Assembly: GCA_020636375.1 (NCBI GenBank)
Contig: JACJXZ010000020.1
Location: forward strand, 120,712-184,711
Direction of reading: 5' to 3'
Length of the DNA stretch: 64,000 bases
DNA from: Lewinellaceae bacterium
Lineage (GTDB): Bacteria; Bacteroidota; Bacteroidia; Chitinophagales; Saprospiraceae
Positions 43,533-51,241 of the stretch are shown here, piece by piece. Numbering within the stretch: the stretch's first letter is position 1; each line of letters starts with the position of its first letter. The position numbers and the translations under genes are program-made. The notes under the pieces were generated by a model, which did not search any database, was not told the origin of the DNA, and was given only the letters and a program-made list of their open reading frames with translations.

Positions 43533-44575
43533 TTAAAAATTCAGGTTCAGGGAGAAGGTGTAACTCTTTGTGTTCGGCAGGTTAAAATAATCCCAGCCGG
43601 TGTCGTTGGTATCTCCGCGCAGGTTGGTCTCGGGGCCACCCCGGAATAGTCCGTATCCAGCCACAAGTTGCGGCCGCTGAAGGTGAGGGTGGCGCCTTGC
43701 AGGAAGAAGCTGTCGAACCAGAGCTTCGGCATCGTCCAGCTCAGGGTATGTTCCCGGAGGCGCACCCAGCTGCCATCTTCGATGTTGTCTTCGGCCAGGC
43801 CGAGGAAGCCGTTCCGCTTCCACTTGATGCCGGAAGTGCCGTTGGCGGGATTGGCGAAATCCACGGGGGTGGTATTTACCTCGCCGGATTCGGTAACACC
43901 TTCATAAACGTAGCCCGTCACTTCCCGGTCGCGGCTGCTTTCTCCGCCCACGCCCAGGCCGTCCATCACCCCCCCGGTGCCGTTCCAGATGTCGCCGCCC
44001 TGCCGGATGTCGATCAGGCCGGACAGGCGGAGGCCCTTGTAGGTGAAGGAGTTGCGTATGCCGGCGATCCAGTCCGGGTTAGGGTCGCCCACCTTGATCT
44101 GTTCGGTATTGATCAGGGGCCATCCGTCGGCGCCGATGATGAGCTGCCCCTGGCCGTTGCGCTGATAGGCGGTGCCGACGAGCACGCCATAGGGTTCTCC
44201 TTCGACGATTAGGGAGGAGAGGGCGGAGAAAGTGGCCAGGCTCAGTTGATCGATGCCTTCCGGAAGCTCGGTAACCGTATTTTCGAACTGGGTGAAGTTG
44301 GCGTCGATATCCCAGCGGAAATTGGCGGTGCGCACCGGGTTGACGCCGATCATCAGCTCGATGCCTTCATTGACGATCTCGCCGGCATTGACAGGAGCGA
44401 CGATGAAACCGGAAGGGGCGGAAACTTCAGCTTCCACGATCAGGTCGGTAGTGGTGGCCTTATAATAGGTGAAATCTACGTCCAGCCGGCCCAGGAAAAA
44501 CTTCAGGTCGGCGCCGATCTCGAAGGTGGCAGTCGTCTCTGCTTTCAGGTTGGCGTTGCCGAGGGTGCCGGAGCT
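43533..44575 (-). pseudogene. C-terminal fragment of a SusC/RagA TonB-dependent receptor
   Basis: Begins abruptly after the isomerase gene with GTLGNANLKAETTATFEIG, a typical mid-barrel SusC motif, and continues through RWDIDANFTQFENTVTELP, SFTYKGLRLSGLIDIRQGGD and GSWVRLREHTLSW. A one-base deletion near 43636 (GTGGCCCCGAG where GTGGACCCCGAG is expected) shifts frame. The last strand NTKSYTFSLNLNF is in the second frame. The signal peptide, plug and about two thirds of the barrel are missing. It lies just upstream of the SusD chimera, so both are wreckage of one polysaccharide-utilisation locus. Confidence 0.88.
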
Positions 44576-45134
44576 ACAGGGACACTTCTGCCTTCACCGG
44601 CCCGTAAAACATCTGGTTCTTGTTCGGCATGCGATGGATCATGCGCACCACGGCCATCCCTTTGACGACCCGGCCAAAGGCGGCGAAGCCCCTGCCGTCT
44701 CCGTGGCGGATGCCGCCTTCGTCCAACTCGGGATGGTCGCCTATACAGATGAAGAACTCGGAGCTGGCACCCTGCTCATTGCGGGTCATGGACAGGGTTC
44801 CGTCGAGGTGGCGCAGGCCGGTGCGGGCGGTGCCTTCGTGCTCGATCGGCGGCAGGCGGCGGGGGTGTTGCACGAAGCCCAGCCCGCCCTGGATGATCTC
44901 GATGTTGGTCGCCGTTGCGCCCTGGTTGTCCAGGGTAACGGTCCGGTAGAAGTGGGCGTCGGCGTAGCGCCCTTCCTGCACGTAGCGCAGGAAATTAGCG
45001 CAGGTGACCGGCGCCTGCCCGGGGAAAAGCTCCAGCTTGATGGTGCCCAGGTGGGTGCGCAGGGTGACGACGGGGTTGTTGCCGGATCCGGAATGCCGGG
45101 ATTTGCCGGCCAGGCGTTGGAAAAAAGCTTTCAT
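44574..45134 (-). CDS. Cyclophilin-type peptidyl-prolyl isomerase, 3' end cut by deletion
   Basis: 186 aa from ATG at 45134 (an upstream ATG at 45173 is possible). The cyclophilin fold is clear: VVTLRTHLGTIKLELFPGQAP, FLRYVQEGRYADAHFYRTV, IIQGGLGF, GTLSMTRNEQGASSEFFICI, FAAFGRVVKGMAVVRMI. There is no signal peptide, so cytosolic. Proline cis-trans isomerisation in protein folding is the expected role. The C-terminus ends VKAEVSL at the point where the SusC fragment starts, so the last strand is probably replaced or trimmed by the deletion. The catalytic core seems complete. Whether it belongs to the peptide-export locus upstream is not shown. Confidence 0.82.
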   Translation of the reverse strand: MKAFFQRLAGKSRHSGSGNNPVVTLRTHLGTIKLELFPGQAPVTCANFLRYVQEGRYADAHFYRTVTLDNQGATATNIEIIQGGLGFVQHPRRLPPIEHEGTARTGLRHLDGTLSMTRNEQGASSEFFICIGDHPELDEGGIRHGDGRGFAAFGRVVKGMAVVRMIHRMPNKNQMFYGPVKAEVSL

Positions 45135-45194
45135 AGAGACAGGTTTTTGATGTTGGATTATCTTTAAAGGCATGCAAGCTTTCCGGCGCTGCGG

Positions 45195-46061
45195 CTATAT
45201 TGTTTCGGCAGGGTACTCACCGGTTTCCTCCGGCTGAAGCTGCGCCCACTTTTGAGGCAATGCCCATACGATCAGGATCAGAACGAGGCTCAGGGCAATG
45301 TTGTACCAGCCGAAGGCCACTTCAGTCGGCAGGCCGTCGGTCCGGACGAAAACTGCCGGGTATGCCCCCTGCTCATCGTAAATGGTGAACCAGAAGAAGG
45401 AAAAATTATAAGCGAAATGCACCGCGATGGGAATAAACAGATTTCTGAATTTGACATAGCTGACCCCAAATAAAAAGCTGCCGATGAACAGGATAATTAA
45501 TGGAAACCCGAAGTTGAAATGTACCAGGGCAAACAGCGCGGAGTTGAGGATCAGGGCGGCCGGCATCGAACCGAGGATCGCGTGGTGCCGGTTCAGGAGC
45601 AACCCCCTGAAGATGATCTCCTCGCCGATCGCAACCGTGATGATACTCAGCACGCTTAGGGCCGTCAGGTTCAGGAGGGTAGTGGGCATGGCTCCGGCGG
45701 CCAGGGCGGCCAGCTCCAGGCCTAATGCCCCGGATCGGACCGCCAGAAAAACGGTAAATGCCATACCAGAAAAAGTAGCCAGGAAAGCCAGGAAGAACAG
45801 CTTCAGGTTGGACGGAAAACGAGCCCGGAGGCTGGCCCGCACCCGGCTGGCTGTAGATTCTCCCTTCTTGTGTTCTATTTCCAGGATGATGATGGCGGCA
45901 ATGAGCTGGCCGGCGGATTTCAGGATCCGGTCCAGAATGTCGTTTCCAATATTCATGAAATGGATCATTAACCACCAAAAGACAAACAGGATAAAATATA
46001 AAATTACTATGTACAGCGTATAGGCGGCGACTTCCTTTGCTTTTTCCATATCGAAAGACAT
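45195..46061 (-). CDS. CPBP family intramembrane metalloprotease, candidate immunity protein
   Basis: 288 aa from ATG at 46061 (a TTG two codons earlier is possible). Eight or so membrane helices. CPBP/Abi motifs are IGEEIIFRGLLL (EExxxR, motif 1), then LVHFNFGFPLIIL (motif 2, FxxxH-like) and PIAVHFAYNFSFF (motif 3 histidine). The family includes CAAX-type proteases, and many members sit in bacteriocin loci as self-immunity proteins. Here the gene begins 82 nt after the two double-glycine peptide genes, same strand, so immunity is the leading hypothesis. A processing protease is the alternative. Confidence 0.88.
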   Translation of the reverse strand: MSFDMEKAKEVAAYTLYIVILYFILFVFWWLMIHFMNIGNDILDRILKSAGQLIAAIIILEIEHKKGESTASRVRASLRARFPSNLKLFFLAFLATFSGMAFTVFLAVRSGALGLELAALAAGAMPTTLLNLTALSVLSIITVAIGEEIIFRGLLLNRHHAILGSMPAALILNSALFALVHFNFGFPLIILFIGSFLFGVSYVKFRNLFIPIAVHFAYNFSFFWFTIYDEQGAYPAVFVRTDGLPTEVAFGWYNIALSLVLILIVWALPQKWAQLQPEETGEYPAETI

Positions 46062-46142
46062 TTTCAATGAAGAAAGGGCAAGGGCCCGAAACGAACCCTT
46101 GCCGGTTGCTGATCGCGAGGTGCTTATCCAGCTGTTTCAGGA

Positions 46143-46334
46143 TCAGGGATACCAGGAATCATAGCCGTTGAACAGGTCGCTGGAGTTGCCGCTGCATTCG
46201 CATCCGCCGTATTCTGCCATGGCGGAGCCGATCATATGCCCTACGACGTACCAAAATCCGCCTCCACCGGTGAAGGTGGAAAGTTCGTCTTCGGCCAGCG
46301 GCCTGATGTGCTGAAGGTTAAATTGATCTTTCAT
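46143..46334 (-). CDS. Double-glycine leader peptide 1 (bacteriocin-like precursor)
   Basis: 63 aa. Leader residues 1-24 end in FTGG (four glycines in a row at 23-26, so the cut may fall after 24 or 26). Hydrophobic residues sit at -12 (Leu), -7 (Leu) and -4 (Phe) with Glu at -8, the class II bacteriocin leader pattern recognised by C39 proteases. The mature ~39 residues start aromatic (GGFWYVVG), include a GxxxG motif (GHMIG), then a glycine pair with two cysteines (Cys45, Cys47) and a polar Asp/Tyr/Trp tail ending SWYP. It lies 33 bp after the second peptide gene. Likely an exported antimicrobial or signalling peptide. Confidence 0.8.
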   Translation of the reverse strand: MKDQFNLQHIRPLAEDELSTFTGGGGFWYVVGHMIGSAMAEYGGCECSGNSSDLFNGYDSWYP

Positions 46335-46367
46335 GTTTTTAAGGTTTTAGTGATACAATCGGTTCGG

Positions 46368-46547
46368 TTACGGTTGGCTGTTGCAGGTTTGATCGCAGGT
46401 TTCGTGGTACCCGTCGTTGACCCCCATCATGAAGTCTCCGATGATAGCGGCGCCTACGGCATAGGGTACCCAGCCCCACCCTCCGGAAATTTGGCTCATG
46501 TTTTCTGCCGACAATGCCTGAACGGAGTTTTGATCTTTGATCTTCAT
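46368..46547 (-). CDS. Double-glycine leader peptide 2 (bacteriocin-like precursor)
   Basis: 59 aa from ATG at 46547 to TAA at 46368. Leader residues 1-23 end MSQISGG, with Leu at -12, Met at -7 and Ile at -4. The mature 36 residues begin WGWVPYAVGAAIIGDFMM, with small-residue spacings (GAAIIG, GDFMMG) that favour helix packing. They end in a polar tail with Cys51 and Cys55 (TCDQTC). It shares with peptide 1 the order aromatic start, small-residue helix, polar tail with a Cys pair. It is the first gene of the peptide pair, with a -7 box 62 nt upstream. It is short and easily missed by gene callers. Confidence 0.82.
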   Translation of the reverse strand: MKIKDQNSVQALSAENMSQISGGWGWVPYAVGAAIIGDFMMGVNDGYHETCDQTCNSQP

Positions 46548-46608
46548 AGCTAATAAAGTTTTTATGGTTAAAAAATGTAGTGAATAGCCTTATTTTCAAT
46601 TGACAATT

Positions 46609-46616
46609 CAAAGGTA
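46609..46616 (-). promoter_or_regulatory. -7 box of the peptide genes
   Basis: TACCTTTG, an exact TAnnTTTG match, on the minus strand 61 nt upstream of peptide 2. It gives the peptide pair a promoter separate from the transporter genes. No clear TTG at -33, so an activator may be needed. Confidence 0.5.
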
Positions 46617-46681
46617 CGGCCCCGCACTCTACTATGGCTGGAGTTTTGTTAAAGTCGATTTTTTTTTATTTTTTTCTGAAT

Positions 46682-46720
46682 CAGGAAAAGAAAAGAGCCC
46701 CGGCAGGAAGGCGAGGCTCT
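46682..46720 (-). terminator. Rho-independent terminator before the peptide promoter
   Basis: AGAGCC (46720-46715) pairs with GGCTCT (46699-46694) on the minus strand, with partial inner pairing, and is followed by TTTCTTTTCC. It would end the transcript from the HTH gene upstream and isolate the peptide transcript. Confidence 0.6.
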
Positions 46721-46731
46721 GAATAAAGTGC

Positions 46732-46823
46732 GGGTGGTGTATTAAATCCGTTGATCCATTCAGCGGACCTGGAGGTCCGCTCTCCATTTGCACCGAAAAT
46801 TCAACGGATTTAATACACCACCC
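46732..46823. repeat. Perfect 23-bp inverted repeat with a nested palindrome
   Basis: GGGTGGTGTATTAAATCCGT plus TGA (46732-46754) is exactly complementary to 46801-46823. The loop holds AGCGGACCT-GG-AGGTCCGCT (46762-46781), the same core as in 42021-42167. Located 6 bp after the HTH gene's stop. Confidence 0.92.
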
Positions 46824-46829
46824 CTGATT

Positions 46830-47189
46830 TTAGTGGTTCGCGGTTTCACGGGCCCATGGTTCCCCTTGCCCATGAACCCATGAAACAGTGAACCCATGAA
46901 ACAGTGAACCCAAATACCTCCCTCCTCCGATCCCAGCCGCTTCCCTTTCGCTAAGGGCGTTTTCCTCGAACCCGAAACGAAAGCGCACAGGGCGCAGGTA
47001 GAGGTAAGACTGCCGGTACCGGCAATAAGCAATGGGGGCGCCCAGTTGCTTCAACTCTTTGAGGGTCTGGTAGAGTTTGCTCTCGGACATGCCCAGCTTT
47101 TTGGCGAACTGGACGGGGTTGCCGGTCCGCTTGTACTGGATCATCTGGTGAATGCGTTCTACGCGGTCTATTTTTTCCAGTAGGGACAT
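46830..47189 (-). CDS. Small HTH regulator of the peptide-export locus
   Basis: 119 aa. Residues ~1-75 are a DeoR/HTH_11-type DNA-binding domain: KIDRVERIHQMIQYKRTG, then QFAKKLGMSESKLYQTLKE (the helix-turn-helix) and QLGAPIAYCRYRQSYLYL (the wing), ending RFRFGFEEN. The tail beyond ~residue 92 (SLFHGFTVSWVHGQGEPW) is encoded by a repetitive spacer (alternating CCCATGAA/CAGTGAA units) and looks like read-through, so the original stop may have been lost. There is no effector domain. Position between the exporter and the peptides suggests local control. Confidence 0.75.
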   Translation of the reverse strand: MSLLEKIDRVERIHQMIQYKRTGNPVQFAKKLGMSESKLYQTLKELKQLGAPIAYCRYRQSYLYLRPVRFRFGFEENALSEREAAGIGGGRYLGSLFHGFTVSWVHGQGEPWARETANH

Positions 47190-47304
47190 GATTGCAGGTT
47201 TTGGAAAATGATAAGGGTATTAGATTAGCTTCTCGTTTTGAAAATATGCCGGAAGTGGAATCTCCCGCTGCTTATTGGCAGCGCCTGGTTTTTCTCCCCA
47301 TGCT

Positions 47305-49506
47305 CTAATAACCGGTGCCCGGCTCTCTGGCCGGGGCTCCGTTCAGTTCGGCGCGCACTGCCGGGGGAAATTGTTTTTCCCAAAGGCGGTGGTAATGGCC
47401 CCGGCGCAGCAGCAGCGCCTGGTGAGCGCCTTGTTCTTTGAGGCGGCCCTTTTCCAGGACGAGGATTTTATCGGCGTTCATGACCGTACTCAGCCGGTGG
47501 GCGATAATGACGATGGTCTTTCCCTGCTGTGCCAGCGCCTGAACGGCCCGCTGCACATATTCTTCGGACACGGAGTCCAGAGAGGAGGTCGCTTCATCGA
47601 GGATGAGGATCTCCGGGTCGCGGTACAGGGCGCGGGCCAGGGCCAGGCGTTGCCGCTGGCCGCCGGACAGGTTGGCGCCGTTCTCCCCCAGGTAGGTATT
47701 GAACTCTGCCGGCAGGCTGCGGATAAACTCCTCCAGCCCCAGTTGGCGGCATACCTCCATGACCCGGTACACATCGGGCTGCAGTTCTCCAACCGCGATG
47801 TTTTCGATGACGTTGCCGGCAAAGAGGTCCAGCTTTTGGGGGACGACGCTGACCCACCGGCGGAGGCTCTCTTCGGTGAGGTGCCGGATGTCGAACCGGC
47901 CGATATGGATGCGGCCCTCACTGATCGGGTAAACCCTTTGAACCAGGGCGGCAAGGGTGGACTTGCCGGAGCCGCTCTCCCCCACGATGGCCGTTATTTT
48001 TCCCCGGGGAATGGCCAGGCTGAGGCCTTCAAAAACCTTCTTCCGCGACCCGTATCGGAAGTGCACCTCCTCGAAGCGGATATCTCCGATCATTTCCGGC
48101 AGCAACTCCATTTGCTGGCCCTGCTCTTCCAGCTCTATGTCGAAGACCTCAAACAGCCGGTCGGCGGCGATCAGGGCATTTTGTATGGCCTTGTTAAAAT
48201 GGATGATCCCCTGCGAGGGCCCGGTAAAATAGCTGACCAGGGCATAGAAGGAAAGAAGCTCCCCCGGGGTGATCACCTTTTGGACGACGAAGTTGGATCC
48301 TGCCCACAGCAGGATGATGACGAAGAGCTTGCTCACAAACTCGGTGCTGTGCGCGGCAAAGACGGTGTTCAGGCCGGAGCGGTAGCTGCTGTTGAGCAGG
48401 CCGATGATGCGGGATTCCGTCTTCACCTTGGCGAAGGTTTCCAACCCGAAGAGCTTGATCGTTTTGATGGCGTTCAGCGATTCGACCAGCTGGCTCTCCA
48501 ACTCGGCGGCCCGCTGCATCATGTGCCGCTCCCTCTTTTTGTTCAGGCCGTTGGCAACCAGGTAGATCAGCGCATAGAGCGGGATGATGGCGAAGAGGAT
48601 CAGCCCCAGTTTCCAGTAATAGGTGAACATGAGCCCGAAGGAGAAAACCAGGATAAAGATATTGACCAACAGGTTGATCACCACATCGTTGACGAAGGTG
48701 CGAATCTTGATCGCATCGTTTACCCGGGAAATGATCTCGCCGACCCGCATGGTGTCGAAGAACTGCTGTGGCAGCCGGAGCAGGTGTTTGTAATACCCCA
48801 CCAGCAGAAGGGCGTCGATCTTCTGGCCGGTCCGTATTGTGAACAGGTTTTTCAGCACTCCGATAAAAACCTGGAGGGCCAGCAACAGGAGCATGCCGAT
48901 GCTGAGCAGGTTCAGCAAGTTGAGGTTGCCCTCCACCAGGACAAAGTCCGTGATCTTCTGGATATATATCGAGGTGGATAATCCCAGCAGGGTATAAACC
49001 GCAGCGCCAAGCAGCGCCTGCGCCAGCACCGCTTTGTGCGGGCGGGCCAGTTCCCGGAAGCGTTTCCAGGCGGGCGTCTGCCGGTTGCCGGGCCGGAAGG
49101 TGTCGTTGGGCGCCAGGAGCAGCAGCACTCCGGTCCACATATCGCGGAAAGCCTCCGTCGACAGCCGGACGCGCCGTCCAATGGCGGGGTCCATAATGGT
49201 TACGCTCGTTTTCCTGACCCGGTAAAGCACCACAAAATGATGCAGCCCTCCATCGGCGATCACATGGGCGATGGCCGGCAGAGGGATTTTATTCAGGCAA
49301 TCGATGTCGCCCCGTACCCCTTTGGCGGAGAACCCCAGCTTTTCAGCGGCCTCCAGCATGCCCAGGACGTTGGTGCCCTTCTGGTCGGTACTGGCCAGCT
49401 GCCGGATCCGGGAGAGGGGCAGCCGCAGGCCGTGATAAACCGATACGGAGGACAGGCAGGCCGCGCCGCAGTCGGTGATGTCGTGTTGTTTGATATTGGT
49501 TTTCAT
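47305..49506 (-). CDS. Peptidase-containing ABC transporter (C39 protease, double-glycine exporter)
   Basis: 733 aa. The C39 cysteine protease domain (1-~150) has QHDITDCGAAC with catalytic Cys13, His90 in GGLHHFVVLY and Asp106 in IMDPAIG. A six-helix membrane domain (~165-450) follows, then an ATPase domain: Walker A GESGSGKST near 513, signature LSGGQRQRLALARAL near 617 and Walker B ILILDEATSSLD near 637, with switch His in IIAHRLST. Such proteins cut leaders after Gly-Gly and export the mature peptide. The two peptides at 46.1-46.5 kb are the natural substrates. All catalytic residues are present. Confidence 0.95.
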   Translation of the reverse strand: MKTNIKQHDITDCGAACLSSVSVYHGLRLPLSRIRQLASTDQKGTNVLGMLEAAEKLGFSAKGVRGDIDCLNKIPLPAIAHVIADGGLHHFVVLYRVRKTSVTIMDPAIGRRVRLSTEAFRDMWTGVLLLLAPNDTFRPGNRQTPAWKRFRELARPHKAVLAQALLGAAVYTLLGLSTSIYIQKITDFVLVEGNLNLLNLLSIGMLLLLALQVFIGVLKNLFTIRTGQKIDALLLVGYYKHLLRLPQQFFDTMRVGEIISRVNDAIKIRTFVNDVVINLLVNIFILVFSFGLMFTYYWKLGLILFAIIPLYALIYLVANGLNKKRERHMMQRAAELESQLVESLNAIKTIKLFGLETFAKVKTESRIIGLLNSSYRSGLNTVFAAHSTEFVSKLFVIILLWAGSNFVVQKVITPGELLSFYALVSYFTGPSQGIIHFNKAIQNALIAADRLFEVFDIELEEQGQQMELLPEMIGDIRFEEVHFRYGSRKKVFEGLSLAIPRGKITAIVGESGSGKSTLAALVQRVYPISEGRIHIGRFDIRHLTEESLRRWVSVVPQKLDLFAGNVIENIAVGELQPDVYRVMEVCRQLGLEEFIRSLPAEFNTYLGENGANLSGGQRQRLALARALYRDPEILILDEATSSLDSVSEEYVQRAVQALAQQGKTIVIIAHRLSTVMNADKILVLEKGRLKEQGAHQALLLRRGHYHRLWEKQFPPAVRAELNGAPAREPGTGY

Positions 49507-49514
49507 AATTGATG

Positions 49515-49616
49515 TTTTCTGATCCTGTCAATCTTGTCAATCCTGTCTGTTTTAACTGAGGGTCGGAACAGTACCCTTCATGGTCCTTATGCTCCTGTCA
49601 ATCCTGTCTGCTTTAG
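49515..49616. repeat. Nonamer array between exporter and HlyD genes
   Basis: TGATCCTGTC, AATCTTGTC, AATCCTGTCTGTTTTA near 49517-49555, and AATCCTGTCTGCTTTAG again near 49599. Same 9-bp family as 17400-17480. The two spacers share no other sequence. Confidence 0.75.
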
Positions 49617-49667
49617 CCCATGTGCAGCCTTTGGCCTATCCGACCCTGGCCAGGGAGCTGTAAATCC

Positions 49668-50819
49668 TTATTGCAGTTTCGGGTTCAGCCAATTATCCGC
49701 CTTGTCGTACAGCAATTGGTACAGGCTGCGCCGGGCGATGAAGAAACGGGCCGTCAGCGTCATGCCCTTTTTGAGTTTCCCCCGGTAGCCGTTCTTCAGT
49801 TGGAGGTGAGATTCCCGCAAAGAACATTTGACGGCAAATACCGGCTGCTCCTGATAAAAGACAATGTCTTCCGACACCTGAGCGACGGCGCCGCTCGCCA
49901 GCCCCCATTGGTTGTAGTTGTAGGCGTCTACCTGGAACTGCACCGGTATGCCCTCCCGGATCAAACCAATGTCTGCCGGAGAGATGTAGCTTTCGACAAT
50001 CAGGGTATCGTCGGCGGAGAGGGTGGCGAGTGGCTGGTTGGGGGCGACGAAGTTGCCTGGCTGCAGCCCGGCGTACTGGGTCACCGTTCCGCTGATCGGG
50101 GCGGTGATGTAGTAATTCGCTTTTTCCTTCTCTGCCTTCTGTGCCCGGGCCTGCAGCTCCATGCTTTCTTTTTTGCGGCGTTCCAGTTCGAGCTGCCAGT
50201 TGCGCCGGTAGTGTTCGTAGATGGATTGCAGGGCGCGCCGCGCCAGGCTGGCCTCGAACTCGGCCTGTTCGAACTCCACCCTGGCGATGGCCCCGGCGGC
50301 GAAGAGTTGCTCGCTGCGTTCGAGGGCCCGGCTGGCGAAATCCACTTTGAGTTGTTGCTCCGCTACCTTCTGGTGGAACTCTATGTACTCCTGGTAGTAG
50401 AGGGACGTTTCCAGGGTTTTCAACCCAGCCGAATCTACGGCAGACAACCGCTGTAGGTCCCGGATGTGGGCGCTGTTCAGGTCAAGCTGGCCGTGCAGGG
50501 CGGTGAGTTCTTCATCCAGTTTGGCGGTACTCAGGACCAACAGGGTGTCGCCCCGGGCCACGAATAGCCCTTCCTGGAGAAAGGAAGCCTCGACCTGCGC
50601 GTATACCGGAGCCGACAGCTCGTTGTTTTTCTGCCTGGCCCGGATAACCGCCCGGCTCTGTTTGCTGATGTCAACCTCGATCAGAGGCAGGGAAAGGAGC
50701 GCAGCAGCCAGGCTCAGCAATACGGCGGTATAGATCGCCTGGCTGCGAACGCTCTGGCGGGCGCAAAGGCCCTCCAGGCTTTCCCCGACGAAGTCGAAGG
50801 GAAAGATGTGGGTTTTCAT
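49668..50819 (-). CDS. HlyD family secretion adaptor
   Basis: 383 aa from ATG at 50819 (MKTHIFPFDF). One N-terminal membrane helix (~residues 30-50, YTAVLLSLAAALLSLPLI) is followed by a biotinyl-lipoyl half (SAPVYAQVEASFLQEGLFVARGD), a long coiled-coil hairpin (~100-230), the second lipoyl half (YYITAPISGTVTQYAGLQPG) and a beta-barrel region. This is the periplasmic adaptor that links the C39 ABC exporter to an outer-membrane channel; no TolC-type gene is in the window. The frame stays open upstream to 51008 through a TG-rich repeat, which encodes meaningless Thr/His repeats. Confidence 0.92.
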   Translation of the reverse strand: MKTHIFPFDFVGESLEGLCARQSVRSQAIYTAVLLSLAAALLSLPLIEVDISKQSRAVIRARQKNNELSAPVYAQVEASFLQEGLFVARGDTLLVLSTAKLDEELTALHGQLDLNSAHIRDLQRLSAVDSAGLKTLETSLYYQEYIEFHQKVAEQQLKVDFASRALERSEQLFAAGAIARVEFEQAEFEASLARRALQSIYEHYRRNWQLELERRKKESMELQARAQKAEKEKANYYITAPISGTVTQYAGLQPGNFVAPNQPLATLSADDTLIVESYISPADIGLIREGIPVQFQVDAYNYNQWGLASGAVAQVSEDIVFYQEQPVFAVKCSLRESHLQLKNGYRGKLKKGMTLTARFFIARRSLYQLLYDKADNWLNPKLQ

Positions 50820-50827
50820 AGCTTTAA

Positions 50828-50878
50828 TGTGTGTATGTGTGTATGTGTTTAAGTGTGTATGTGTGTATGTGTTTAAGT
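50828..50878. repeat. Two 24-bp units of GTGTGTATGT type
   Basis: GTGTGTATGTGTGTATGTGT followed by TTAA, repeated twice, 9 bp upstream of the HlyD ATG. The unit is a multiple of 3, so the upstream frame stays open. A short relative lies at 63738-63757. Confidence 0.9.
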
Positions 50879-50912
50879 ATATGGACACAATGACACCATA
50901 CTGGCGGACATT

Positions 50913-51215
50913 TTTTGGACACAGAGTACGCCGACCTGCCTGCCTACCTGGCAGTAATGGCAGGCAGGCTGTGCCGCAGGCCGGCAGGCAGGGAAGACAC
51001 AGAGCCACACAGAGGCTTGATTATCAACGGAGAACTTTGCGTATCTCTGTGTTGGACTCAGTACGCTCTGTGTCCAAAACCATTTTGTCCAGTAGTGTGC
51101 AATGACACACAAAACCGACTCAAAGCCCCGGTTAATCACTAATTCACTCATTCACTCATTCACTCGTTCACTCATTCACTCATTCACTCGTTCACTCATT
51201 CACTCGTTCATCCAC
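50913..51215. repeat. Inverted repeat and ATTCACTC octamer array between HlyD and TlpA genes
   Basis: TTGGACACAGAGTACG at 50915-50930 is nearly complementary to 51062-51078 (GTACGCTCTGTGTCC). Between them are GGCAGGCAGG-type repeats. From 51139 to 51215 runs a nine-unit octamer array (ATTCACTC/GTTCACTC). No gene in the 422-bp spacer. Confidence 0.85.
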
Positions 51216-51241
51216 TCCGCAGACAGGCGGCAGCTTTCAGC

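Noticed and set aside
47275..48981. 568-codon open frame antisense to the C39 exporter
   Set aside because: Shadow frame; all exporter motifs are on the minus strand.
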